DNA of 64,000 nt from an uncultured Bacteroidota bacterium. GTDB lineage: Bacteria; Bacteroidota; Bacteroidia; Chitinophagales; Saprospiraceae. The stretch is from the NCBI GenBank assembly GCA_902609095.1, contig CACLQQ010000004.1:1-64000 (forward strand). Direction: 5' to 3'. Numbering within the stretch: position 1 is the first letter of the stretch; each line of letters opens with the position of its first letter. Positions 22,070 through 33,400 of this stretch are shown here, one piece after another. A program made the position numbers and the translations under genes. The notes beneath the pieces were generated by a model, which made no database searches, had not been told where the DNA came from, and saw only the letters and a list, made by a program, of their open reading frames with translations.

Positions 22070-22732
22070 AATATTATTACATAATATTCGGCTGTTGATA
22101 GAGGATTTCACTGTGTAGTCCAATAGTATTTCTTGTAAATTATGGAATGCTGCTTGATCATAAATTCGATACCATAGGTCTGCATCCTCTGCCCATCATA
22201 GGCTAGGATCATAATAGCCGAAATTTTCGTAGACCTGCTTTCTAAGAATTATAGTTCGATGAAAAACAATCGTCTTTTTGAAAATCCGATAAACTATTTG
22301 TTCGTGTGTTGGTGGTAAGGTTAAGCTTTTGATTACTTCTCCATCTTCATTAATATACCTTACTGCACTGCCTAATATATCAACCTTTTTATGAGTAAGG
22401 AGAAACTCATATTGCTTAAGTATTCTATCCGGATATGTATAGTCATCAGCATCCATCCGTGCTATGATTTGGCTCTGAGCGATGTCTATTGCTTTATTAA
22501 GGGAATAAGAGAGGCCCGGATTTTTTTCATTTGTGACATGTTGAATTCTTGTATCCTTTAAGGCATACTGATCCAAGATTTCTGATGTTTGATCAGAATT
22601 GGCATCGTCAATAATGATAAATTCAAAATCTGTGATAGTCTGATCTAATATACTATTAACCGCTCGTTGCAGAGTCGACTCTGCATTATAGCATGACATG
22701 ACAATACTAACCTTAGGCTGTTCTTTTAGCAT
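22070..22732 (-). pseudogene. Glycosyltransferase family 2 with in-frame TGA
   Basis: PKVSIVMSCYNAESTLQRAVNSILDQTITDFEFIIIDDANSDQT...IIARMDADDYTYPDRI...YYDPSL*WAEDADLWYRIY: conserved sequence continues in frame after TGA. Confidence 0.85.
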
Positions 22733-22739
22733 AGTGTTT

Positions 22740-23960
22740 TCGGGACTATTAAGTAGTAATTACTCCAGTAGCGAAGCCAAAGAAAATCCAATAATATACG
22801 GTGAACATGGAATCTTCGCCAAGACCAAAAAACATCATAAAGCAGAACATGAATAGCAGTCGCTTGTCGAAAGGTCGAGCTACGTTCTTAAGCTTGACTG
22901 TTAGCCATACGAAACGAGATTGAACTAAAAAGTGCAATAATCCAGACCCCTATCCTAAGCTGCTTTCTTGATGAACATAATCGGATTCTGGGGTGATAGG
23001 TACATAATTCAATATAGTATTGACATTGTAAAAGTCAACAAAGATCTGCCCATTGAATATATCTGTATAAAAAGGATATCCCATTAAACCAACCCGAAAT
23101 GGAAAGATTTGTACAATTTTGAAGGCGTTTGCGTAGCTATAAAAACGAGTATCATAAATGAGATTAATAAAGTATTGGTCCTTTAGGAGTAAAATTGCTA
23201 AAGTTATGAGGCATATAGTCAAAATCTGCCTTCTAATACTGTCAATATTGAATAAAAGGACTGCTCCAATTATTCCAATCATATAACTTCTGATTCCGAA
23301 CCCAGCAAATAGTATAAGGCCAATCATCAATACTTTGATGTTTTTAGTTGGCACCATGTAAAAGGTGTATGCACTTAAAAGCCCAACAAGTAACCATAGC
23401 GTTGCTTCATAATACCAAAGTCACATCCAGACTATGAACGAAAGCAGCATTGAATTCAGTAAAGTAATACTTCATTAGATTCTGCAATACAATCTGAATA
23501 CTGTAAAAAACAACCAATGCTATAAGAATCCAATTGACCCATATGGTCCTTCTATAAAACAAGCGATCATCACAATCCCTTATTTTAAAGTAAAAGATAT
23601 GAACCACAGCGGCTATTACTAGGAATATCAATTGATATAGAAACCAAGATGAGTCTATATATGGGTTAAGCGCAAAATTCAACGTATAGACTATGCCAAG
23701 GAGAATATATTGATTTAGTGTTGGCCAATAAGTTGATAGTTTGATTCCTGAGGTAAGTAATATAATGATTAGGCCTCCAAAGGAAATGTAATTGACAAAA
23801 TTGAAAGCATTCCCCCCTAATGCACAAATGTCAATCGGTAGTCCAAAAAGCTGTGATACATAGAATTAAAAAAGGTAAGCTGGAGCAAGGTCATAATTAA
23901 GAAAAAGCTGACTATGCTTATCCTGATACTGAAGAAATCAGTTAATGAAGTTGCTCTCAT
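22740..23960 (-). pseudogene. O-antigen polymerase (Wzy-like) multi-TM protein, degraded
   Basis: Three hydrophobic ORF fragments; frameshift near 23410 (VTLV / YYEATLWLLVGLLSAYTFYMVPTKN), in-frame TAG at 22952-22950; position beside wzx. Confidence 0.65.
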
Positions 23961-25396
23961 GATTTGTTATTAATTCTATCCTGCACAAACTTAAATTGTA
24001 ACCTTATCTCCGGCTTGAATATAATCCCTGTAACCAAGAGAGCTCCAAACCAAGAAAACAAAAGATTGAAAGCTATCATGAAGTAAAACTCTGTACTAAG
24101 CCAGTGTTGTAAAAGCTGACTTAAAATGATGAAAAGAATAAAAAGGGAGCTTACATAAGCTATAACTCTAAAAGCGATTCTGGAATTTTCAATATGATTG
24201 AATAGTGTGTAGGACCAAGTCATAAACCAATACATTAAGGAAATAATACTATATATGATAACAAATTGCACCATAGTTATGTCATAAATGAAAAAGCCAA
24301 GGATCAGCGGCACAAATATGACCACGGTTGCCAGCCAGTATAGCCGTGAAAGTGTTTTAGACTGTAAGGCATTGATATACATGATATTCGTAAGCCCCTT
24401 AAAAATTAAGGATAGACCAAGAAAAGACAACCACACAACATAAGTTCCTGCTTCCATCCATTGAGACCCAAGTATTAGCAATGTTAGTTCTTCACCAAAA
24501 AGAAAAAAGAATAGACATGGAATTCCAATAACATTAAGAATTAACAAGGATAATAATTGATAAGCTTGATTTAAGCCACCCTGTGTCATTGAAGCTATAT
24601 ACGTCATGGCAGGAGTTGTAATGGCATTTCTAAATGTGTTAGGCTTATCCACAACAAATAATCCTCGTTCATAATGTCCAAGAGTAATTTCTCCGAAAAT
24701 TTTACCAACAAAGAGCCTCTCAATATTTCCGGTAACTCCAGTTATCAAGCGACTTATGGTAAGATGATAAGCCTGTTTTATATATGGCTTAATCTTTAGT
24801 AGGTGAGATTTAGAGACTAACTGATATTTGGCCCGTGACAAAAAGAGAGCACCAGATAGTCTAATTGCACAATAAGATAGGTGCTTAATGGCTAATGAAA
24901 TAGCACCCAATCCAGAGATAGCCAAGAGAATCGCAGTTATTAAGGCAACTGCATTTGCGCCCACTGATATAAGTTCTGTCTGATAAAATTTCTTATTCCT
25001 GAGTAATTGACTGAAGGGTTGGTTAGAGCTACTCATACAAATAGCAGATATGGCCTGAATTCCGAACAAAGTATAGAGTAATTCTATCTCATAATAGTAA
25101 ACGATCACGGGGCCTGTAATCAATAAAGAAATTGCCACTAGAATACCGAAAAAGAGATTTATTGATAAGAATGAGGAGTTAATGGCCTTGTTAACCTGAG
25201 GATATTTGATATAGATAGGTGTCAACCCAAAATCTAAGAAAGACTGAAAAAACAAATAGATAGCGAAGCATAGAGCATAGATACCAAAGTCCTCGGGACT
25301 AAGTATTCTGGCTAATAGGATTATTCCTCCTAAACTAATGAGTTGTTGTAATCCAACACCTATTAATGATATAGCTGCTCCTTTGATAGGATTCAT
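23957..25396 (-). CDS. wzx: Oligosaccharide flippase (Wzx / polysaccharide biosynthesis protein)
   Basis: 479 aa multi-TM; AISLIGVGLQQLISLGGIILLARILSPEDFGIYALCFAIYLFFQSFLDFGLTPIYIKYP; MviM/Wzx-like. Confidence 0.9.
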   Translation of the reverse strand: MNPIKGAAISLIGVGLQQLISLGGIILLARILSPEDFGIYALCFAIYLFFQSFLDFGLTPIYIKYPQVNKAINSSFLSINLFFGILVAISLLITGPVIVYYYEIELLYTLFGIQAISAICMSSSNQPFSQLLRNKKFYQTELISVGANAVALITAILLAISGLGAISLAIKHLSYCAIRLSGALFLSRAKYQLVSKSHLLKIKPYIKQAYHLTISRLITGVTGNIERLFVGKIFGEITLGHYERGLFVVDKPNTFRNAITTPAMTYIASMTQGGLNQAYQLLSLLILNVIGIPCLFFFLFGEELTLLILGSQWMEAGTYVVWLSFLGLSLIFKGLTNIMYINALQSKTLSRLYWLATVVIFVPLILGFFIYDITMVQFVIIYSIISLMYWFMTWSYTLFNHIENSRIAFRVIAYVSSLFILFIILSQLLQHWLSTEFYFMIAFNLLFSWFGALLVTGIIFKPEIRLQFKFVQDRINNKS

Positions 25397-26303
25397 GAAG
25401 CGCTAAGATAGTTTTGCTCAATACACATACCGTTTAATCTATTATCATATTCACAAAGTTTGGATATGATAGAAAATATGCTTTTTATTTCTACATGATC
25501 TAATGTTTCTCTCCAAAAGAATTCTAATGATTTAGGACGGTTCCTCAATTGAGAATATTGTTTATGATGCACCGTTTTCATTGTCACCATAGACGGAGTA
25601 AATAAGTGAGCCGGATGAATTGGGTGGCTATATAGATTTAGATTTCTAAGGAGAACCTCTGCCCTTTCAAAAGGAGATAAATAAAGGTCTTTGTAAAAAA
25701 CAGGTATTATTTGAAGAGTCTCTAGTTGTTTCAGAGCTTTAGTAGTTAAATATCTCCAATAGAATGCAATTTTCTGAATATCAGAATGACATATGGTCGC
25801 TATGTTTTTAAAATGCTATTTAGTGATTTGGTCAGTTAAAAGCTTCCAATGTTTCTTCCATCCTATATCTACCCAAAAGTTAGGTCGATTTACAATGGAT
25901 GATATTACTGCAAGTGGATGCCTGATGATATAAATTAAGCGAGCATCATAGAATTGTACTATATCTATAAAGGAAGAATTTAGTCGAATTGATTTAAATC
26001 CATGTACTTTGCATTTATCCCAAAGTGATTTTACACAAAAGGGGTCTACAACATTAACATCTGAATTAAGTGATTACGCAGAAGCCATGGACTGCGAATA
26101 TCCTTATTGAGAACTCCAGCGATATGATCTATTGCATCAACTGTAGCTATATTATCCTTGTACAGAATATGATGACTAGCTGGATATGTGCCAGGATGCA
26201 TGAGCTCAAATAGCACCATTCCTCCACTATATTTAGAGATGATATCAGATAACCATGTGGTTCCCGATCTGCCCAGACCTAATATTATTGTAGGTCGATT
26301 CAT
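25393..26303 (-). pseudogene. Sulfotransferase, degraded
   Basis: N-part MNRPTIILGLGRSGTTWLSDIISKYSGGMVLFELMHPGTYPASHH (PSB loop); C-part PKSLEFFWRETLDHVEIKSIFSIISKLCEYDNRLNG; broken between. Confidence 0.75.
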
Positions 26304-26320
26304 ATCGGAAAAATAGAGCT

Positions 26321-27577
26321 TTAAATTATCATACCGGCTGCTACTGTATTGTTAGAGGCCTCATCTATCAATATGATGCTACCTGTATTACGATTCTTTC
26401 TATAACAATCTATAAAAAGAGGTTTCGTGGTTCTCAGAACTACCCGAGCGATATCATTCATATTAATATTCTTATCGTCTAAATCTCTATGAAGCGAATT
26501 AATATCCAGCTTATATCTTATTTCTTTAACTATACAACGAGCGTCTTGAGTTGTATGACGAATACTATATTTTCCTCTTTGTTGAAGTGGACGGCTACTA
26601 TCAAACCAACAAAGCATAACTTCAATATCTTGTGTAATTTCTGGTTGATTGTTTTCTCTTACAATCATATCCCCACGGCTCAAATCAAGATCATCTTCAA
26701 GTAGTACAGTTACAGATTGAGGTGGAAAAGCCTCATCTTGTTCTCCATCAGGACCAATGATTTGTTTGATTTTGGTAGAAAAGCCTGTTGGTAAAAGTGT
26801 AACTGTATCACCTTTTTTCATTATACCTCCTGCTAAACGTCCAGCATATCCTCTATAATCATGGAATTCATCGGTATTGGGGCGTATAACGAATTGAACT
26901 GGGAATCTGGCATCAATGAAATTGTGATCACTAGCTATGTGAACATTCTCTAAATAGTACATGAGAGTTGGTCCATTATACCAAGGGGTTTTTTCAGATC
27001 TCGAAACTACATTATCACCAAGTAATGCCGAGATTGGAATAAAGTGAACGTCTACAACATCGAGCTTGGCAGCAAAGGCTTCAAAAGACTCTTGTATTTT
27101 ACTATACTCTTCTTGACTATAGTCAACCAAATCCATTTTGTTAACACATACCACGATATGAGGTATCTGTAAAAGAGAAGCAATGATGGCATGTCTTCTT
27201 GTTTGTTCAACTACACCATTTCTGGCATCAATCAGTATAAGTGCAACATTAGCAGTAGAAGCACCTGTTACCATATTTCGGGTATACTGGATATGTCCAG
27301 GAGTATCAGCTATAATAAACTTCCTTTTTGGTGTACTGAAGTATCTATAAGCGACATCAATAGTTATTCCCTGTTCTCGTTCAGACTTTAGGCCGTCTGT
27401 TAACAAGGCTAAGTTGACCCCTTCTTCACCTCTACGTTCTGTAGCATCTTTAATTTGATCATATTGATCTTGAAAAATGCTTTTACTATCATATAGCAAT
27501 CGTCCAATAAGAGTTGATTTACCATCATCAACACTTCCAGCTGTCGTAAATCTTAATAGTTCAGTATTGTCAGTCAT
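26321..27577 (-). CDS. cysN: Sulfate adenylyltransferase subunit 1
   Basis: LRFTTAGSVDDGKSTLIGRLLYDSKSIFQDQ, SEREQGITIDVAYRYFSTPKRKFIIADTPGH. Confidence 0.95.
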   Translation of the reverse strand: MTDNTELLRFTTAGSVDDGKSTLIGRLLYDSKSIFQDQYDQIKDATERRGEEGVNLALLTDGLKSEREQGITIDVAYRYFSTPKRKFIIADTPGHIQYTRNMVTGASTANVALILIDARNGVVEQTRRHAIIASLLQIPHIVVCVNKMDLVDYSQEEYSKIQESFEAFAAKLDVVDVHFIPISALLGDNVVSRSEKTPWYNGPTLMYYLENVHIASDHNFIDARFPVQFVIRPNTDEFHDYRGYAGRLAGGIMKKGDTVTLLPTGFSTKIKQIIGPDGEQDEAFPPQSVTVLLEDDLDLSRGDMIVRENNQPEITQDIEVMLCWFDSSRPLQQRGKYSIRHTTQDARCIVKEIRYKLDINSLHRDLDDKNINMNDIARVVLRTTKPLFIDCYRKNRNTGSIILIDEASNNTVAAGMII

Positions 27578-27596
27578 GGTTTAACTTTAGTGATTT

Positions 27597-28499
27597 CTAG
27601 AAATAGCCTTCTTTTTTACGATCCTCCATTGCGGTTTCACTTCGTTTATCGTCAGTTCGCCCTCCCCTTTCTGTCATTCTTGTTGTGGCTACCTCTTCTA
27701 TAATATCTTCCACTGTAGACGCATTTGATTTCCAAACTCCTGTACAAGTCATGTCACCAATGGTTCGACACCTCACAGTTTCTGTAAAGACTTTCTCATC
27801 AGGTCTTTTCAAGATATAATCACAATCAGCTAATAGAGTACCGTCTCTTTCGAAAACCTCTCGTTGGTGAGAAAAGTATAAAGAAGGCAATTCAACATTT
27901 TCCATTGCGAGGTATTGCCAAACATCTAATTCTGTCCAATTACTTATAGGAAATATCCTGAAATGTTCTCCCATTTGCTTTCTTCCATTGAATAGATTCC
28001 ATAGTTCAGGGCGTTGATTTTTTGGGTCCCATTGGCCAAACTCATCTCTATGAGAGAAAAATCGCTCTTTGGCTCTAGCTTTTTCTTCATCTCTGCGAGC
28101 ACCTCCCATAGCCGCATCAAACTTTCCTTTTTCCAATGCACTTAGAAGCACTCCAATCTGAAGCATATTTCTACTGGCATTTACTCCTTTTTCTTCAACT
28201 GCTTGACCTGATTGTATAGCTTCTTCAACAGAGCCGATTATCAACTTAGCACCTAGTCGTTCTGATAAATTATCCCTATACTCCAGTGTCTCTGGAAAAT
28301 TATGTCCTGTATCTACATGTAAAAGAGGAAAAGGAATCTTGGCTGGATAAAATGCTTTGTGAGCTAAATGAACAATTAATATAGAGTCTTTACCACCTGA
28401 GAACATGATTACTGGTCGCTCGAACTGTGCTGCAACATCTCGTAATATGAATATTGATTCTGCTTCTAATTCTTTAAGATGACTGATATTATAATCCAT
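27597..28499 (-). CDS. cysD: Sulfate adenylyltransferase subunit 2
   Basis: HLKELEAESIFILRDVAAQFERPVIMFSGGKDSIL, LHVDTGHNFPETLEYRD, GGARRDEEKARAKER. Confidence 0.96.
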   Translation of the reverse strand: MDYNISHLKELEAESIFILRDVAAQFERPVIMFSGGKDSILIVHLAHKAFYPAKIPFPLLHVDTGHNFPETLEYRDNLSERLGAKLIIGSVEEAIQSGQAVEEKGVNASRNMLQIGVLLSALEKGKFDAAMGGARRDEEKARAKERFFSHRDEFGQWDPKNQRPELWNLFNGRKQMGEHFRIFPISNWTELDVWQYLAMENVELPSLYFSHQREVFERDGTLLADCDYILKRPDEKVFTETVRCRTIGDMTCTGVWKSNASTVEDIIEEVATTRMTERGGRTDDKRSETAMEDRKKEGYF

Positions 28500-28502
28500 G
28501 TA

Positions 28503-29099
28503 TTATATCAATTTCGATTTTTCAATTATGTAATTGTAAAGCTGTTCCACACTGTCTTCAACTTTTTGTGAATCCGTCTTAATTGTTAAGACTGCTCGTT
28601 TTGGTTCTTCATAAGGGGAATCTATTCCTGTAAATCCTTTTATTTCTCCAGATCGAACTTTCTTATATAGACCTTTCACATCTCTCTCTTCACAAAGATC
28701 AATAGGCGTATTAATGTATACTTCATGAAAATCCAGATCACCTATAATTTTTCTTGCGATTTGTCGTATACTGACTGTTGGACTAATAAAAGAACAAAGT
28801 GTAATAATCCCACTATTAGTGTACAGTTTTGCTACTTCAGATATTCGGCGAATATTCTCTTGTCTATCTTCAATGCTGAAAGAGAGATTATTAGAAATTC
28901 CTGTTCTTATATTATCTCCATCTAGCACTTGGACCATGAATCCTTTTTCAAATAGCTTTCTTTCAACGCCTTTGGCTATTGTACTTTTTCCAGAGCCAGA
29001 TAAGCCAGTAAGCCAAAAAACTGAAGCCTTTTGATTTAGAAATCGTTCTCGCTCTCCCCTTTGAACAAGTTGATTGAATATGGAATATATATTCTCCAC
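28503..29099 (-). CDS. cysC: Adenylyl-sulfate kinase
   Basis: VFWLTGLSGSGKSTIAKGVERKLFEKGFMVQVLDGDNIRTGISNNLSFSIEDRQENIRRI. Confidence 0.95.
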   Translation of the reverse strand: MENIYSIFNQLVQRGERERFLNQKASVFWLTGLSGSGKSTIAKGVERKLFEKGFMVQVLDGDNIRTGISNNLSFSIEDRQENIRRISEVAKLYTNSGIITLCSFISPTVSIRQIARKIIGDLDFHEVYINTPIDLCEERDVKGLYKKVRSGEIKGFTGIDSPYEEPKRAVLTIKTDSQKVEDSVEQLYNYIIEKSKLI

Positions 29100-29100
29100 C

Positions 29101-29346
29101 TTACTTAAGTCTATTGAAAGGATTTAGTTTTCTAACACTTCCTCGTGGGATGGCTTGCCACGCTCGCTCATGTAAATAGTAAATAACCAGTTTAATAATG
29201 AACTCTATCGAAGCAATCTGTATTGCAGTATCGATTTCACCTGTCGTGAAATATGTAATTGCAAAAATTGTTGAGGTTGCAATTATTCTCCAAGTAAGCC
29301 CCTTAATAATACTTCTTAAATGAGATTCTTTTTCTACCTGTGACAT
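29101..29346 (-). CDS. DUF2061 membrane protein
   Basis: 81 aa; RSIIKGLTWRIIATSTIFAITYFTTGEIDTAIQIASIEFIIKLVIYYLHERAWQ. Confidence 0.85.
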   Translation of the reverse strand: MSQVEKESHLRSIIKGLTWRIIATSTIFAITYFTTGEIDTAIQIASIEFIIKLVIYYLHERAWQAIPRGSVRKLNPFNRLK

Positions 29347-29424
29347 GGCTGATTTTAAAAAATAAGAATATAAACCTACAATTATTATAAATAGCAGGGT
29401 ATGGGAAACTATAACCTAATTAAA

Positions 29425-30440
29425 TAAAGAGTATTAATGACGACAAGGGTCAAAATCAAACCCAAAATGACCCCGTATAACAATTATCTTAACGTGTTAA
29501 ACTCGTTAGGTTTAATTGGTGGATCAAGTAATAGAATAAGCGGTGTGTTATTTTGAAGAGTTAATTCAGCAATGGCTAAATTTTCTTCAGCTTTCGCATA
29601 AGCAGTCATGAGACCAAGAGATTCTGTTGATAGTTTGCTTAATTGTTCTGAAGATGTATTTCTAAATGAATTTTGGTTTAGGTCTCTCAATCGTGTAATT
29701 TCACTTTCTTTAGCATCGTAACTTGAATAAATAGAGTCTTTTTTAGCCCTTATTATGTCATAAGAAGATCTTTGCTTCTCAACTGCTTTATCAAAATAAA
29801 AATTTTTGAGATTATCAAAGTGAGCATTTAAATATTGGATAGACAAATCTTCTGATAGTGATTCGAGACTCAATGTCATTATATAATGGTCTCGACCATA
29901 TTCCATTTGCAAGAGACCTCATTGGGTTTCTTGTCCATTTATAAGAGACTGTAATTGTTTTACACCGTAATTGTATTGATTCAGATCAAGGTCTTGTGAA
30001 AAATGACCCTCATAAGCTGTCCCTAAATTTTCTAACCAAGATTTATCAATATCATGAAGTCTGATAAGTTCTTCTGCAATATTATACTCCTTGCCGTCAA
30101 TCCAGTAGGTATGTTGTAGGACTTGTTCTAAAATATGCATAGAGCGGGCTATTTCTAATAGCTTATATATATTATATTTCCCAGAAGAGACTGGCAGTCC
30201 GAATCGTCCTATAATACTTGATATACCTGTTATAGACTGCCCTCCGTCATCACTGAGCATCAATGTTAATTCGGCTTGATAGGTGGGAGGCCTATTGCTA
30301 TTCCAAAACCATAATGCGATCAATGAGACAGCAAAAGAAATAGCGAGATTTTCCATGATTTAGCTAAGAGTTTGACATAGCTTTTTATGGCTTTAAGGAA
30401 ATCTTCTAGTTAGATTTCATCTTCAGGCCTCATGGTTTTC
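29425..30440 (-). pseudogene. Chain-length determinant (Wzz-like) protein, degraded
   Basis: EI*LEDFLKAIKSYVKLLAKSWKIS / NLAISFAVSLIALWFWNSNRPPTYQAELTLML...INGQETQ*GLLQMEYGRDHYIMTL (in-frame TGA 29921-29919)...LILLLDPPIKP; last TM (LLYGVILGLILTLVVI) in another frame. Confidence 0.75.
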
Positions 30441-30457
30441 TTCTCCAACATTATTTA

Positions 30458-33400
30458 TCAATCTTTGTAGTTGAGGGAAGGGAACAAAAACTTTTCTGCA
30501 TTTAATATAGATACCCCTTTTCTGCCTGCATAATCTGTTACTTGATCTAATTCAATCTGCCCAAGAGCAAAATATTTTGAATCTGGATGACTCAAATAGT
30601 ATCCACTGACGGAAGCAGCAGGATACATAGCTAAGCTTTCAGTAAGAGAGATTCCAATTCGCTCACTTACATTTAACAAACTAAATATGGTTTCTTTTTG
30701 CGCATGGTCTGGACATGCAGGGTATCCTGGTGCAGGTCGAATCCCTCTATATTTCTCTTTGATGAGGTCTTCATTTTGATATTTGTTTTGTTCATAACCC
30801 CAAAATTCAGTGCGAACCATTTCATGAAGTTTTTCGGCAAATGCTTCGGCAAGTCTATCAGCTAGAGATTTAAGTAAAATGCTATTGTAGTCATCATGAG
30901 TTGTTTCAAATGCCTTTAATTTGTTCTCTATATTGAGCCCAGTTGTTACGGCAAAGGCTCCAATATAATCTTGGTTTTTGTTCTGTGGTGCAACAAAATC
31001 TGCTAGAGCGAGTTGGGGAATTTTCTTACTCTTTTTGCGTTGCTGTCGCAGGCCGAATAATCGGTATTCTTTAGATTTTTCTCTAATTATGATATCCTCT
31101 TCTTTACTATAGGCAGGAAATAAACCGTAAACTCCATTAGCTGTTATCCATGACTCATCCACAATTTTTTCTAACATTTCCTGCGCATCCTCAAAAAGCT
31201 TTTTAGCTTCAATACCGATGACTTTGTTTTTAAATATTTGAGGATATTTTCCTTTGAGTTGCCAACTACTAAAGAATGGGGACCAATCTATATATTCTAC
31301 GATCTTCTTTATATCATAGGATAATAGTTCATGCACTCCCAATTGATTTGGTTTAGGTGGAATATAATTATCCCAATCCAATTGTAATTTCTTTAGTCTT
31401 GCTTGTTCAATGGGAATATACTCTTTTTGGGTAGTAGATTTTAAGCGCTGGGTTCTTACTCTATCGTACTCTGCTCTTGTGTCTAAGATGTAGTCCGACT
31501 TAGCGTTTTCATTATTAGAGGTCAAAATACTTGCTACACCCACGCTCCGAGACGCATCCAAAACATGTACTGTTGCTCCTTTGTATACTGGGTCGATTTT
31601 TAGTGCAGTATGTGTCTTACTAGTAGTCGCACCTCCAATCAATAATGGAATATTCATTCCTCGTTCTTGCATCAAGCTGGCTATATTAACCATTTCATCT
31701 AGTGATGGTGTTATTAACCCACTTAAGCCTATGATATCTACTTGGTGCTTAACGGCTTCTTCTAATATTTTAGTAGCTGGAACCATAACACCGAGATCAA
31801 TGATCTCAAAGTTGTTACAAGCTAGTACGACTCCTACTATGTTTTTTCCAATGTCATGTACATCTCCTTTAACAGTTGCCAATAGAATTTTTCCTTTTGT
31901 TTGAATAACTCCATCTTTTTCTTCTTCAATGAATGGAGTTAGATAAGCTACTGCTTTCTTCATTACTCTGGCGCTCTTAACTACTTGAGGTAAGAACATT
32001 TTACCAGCTCCGAATAAATCTCCAACAACATTCATACCGTCCATTAATGGACCTTCAATAACCTTTAATGGTGAAGACAACTCTTCCATTGCTTCTTGAG
32101 CATCAGCATCGATGAATTTAGTAATACCTTTAACTAAAGCGTGTTCAATCCTTTTAGATACGCTATTCTCTCTCCATGATAAATCAACAACTTTTGCCTT
32201 TCCTGAGCCCTTGACATTTTCAGCATAATTGAGTAATCGATCTGTAGCATCAGGCCTTTTATTAAATATGACGTCTTCGATGAGATCTTTTAGTTCGATA
32301 GGAATCTCATCATATATTTCCATCATACCTGCATTTACAATTCCCATATCCATGCCTTTTTTAATGGCATGATATAAGAATACACTGTGCATGGCTTCTC
32401 GTACTTTGCTATTTCCTCGAAACGAGAAAGAAATATTACTTACACCACCACTTATTTTGACCCCGGGACATTTCTGTTTAATCTGCTCCATTGCCTCAAT
32501 AAAGTTAATGGCATAGTCATTATGCTCTTCAATACCAGTTGCAATAGCAAAGATATTTGGATCAAATATGATGTCCTTAGGATTAAATCCTACTTGATTG
32601 ACTAATATGTCATAAGCACGCACACAGATTTCCACCTTGCGTTCGGTCGTATCAGCCTGGCCTACTTCATCAAATGCCATAACTACTGCAGCAGCACCAT
32701 ATCTTTTGACGGTTTTGGCTTGTTGGATGAACGCCTCTTCTCCTTCTTTCATAGAGATGGAGTTGACAATACACTTACCTTGGACACATTTTAAGCCTTC
32801 TTCAATTACCTCAAATTTAGAAGAGTCTATCATTATTGGAAGCTTGGCAATCTCTGGCTCTGCCATCATTAGATTCAAGAATTCCTTCATCTCCTTTTTG
32901 GAGTCTAACAGGCCTTCATCCATATTAACATCAATAATCTGTGCTCCCCCTTCTACTTGATCTTGTGCTACAGTTAAGGCTTCTTCATAATTACCTTCTT
33001 TGATTAGTCGTGCGAATTTTCTTGATCCTGTTACATTAGTTCTTTCTCCTACATTAATAAAGTTGATATTATCTCTTGCGATAAGTGGTTCTAAACCACT
33101 GTAAGTGCTATACCTTCCTTCTAAATTATATATTCTAGGAGATATTCCGATTACATTATCAGCCATGACTTTGATATGGTCTGGAGTAGTCCCGCAACAA
33201 CCCCCTATGATATTAACAAGGCCTGATGAAGCATACTCTTTGATATATTCTCCCATTTCTGTGGCTCCCTGATCATATTCACCGAGTTCATTAGGAAGAC
33301 CTGCATTGGGGTAGGCGCTTACTGGACATTGTGCAATATTTGATAGGTCCTTAAGGAAGGGCGTTAGTTCTTGAGCCCCTAAGGCACAATTTAGACCAAC

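Noticed and set aside
20052-30440. Possible stop-codon reassignment or programmed readthrough, given several single-frame interruptions
   Set aside because: All three stop codons (TAA, TAG, TGA) interrupt genes, frameshifts coexist, and housekeeping ORFs terminate normally at the same codons; decay is simpler
31581-32960. ORFs 31581-31904 (+) and 32637-32960 (+)
   Set aside because: Antisense to the intact metH gene; no recognisable protein features
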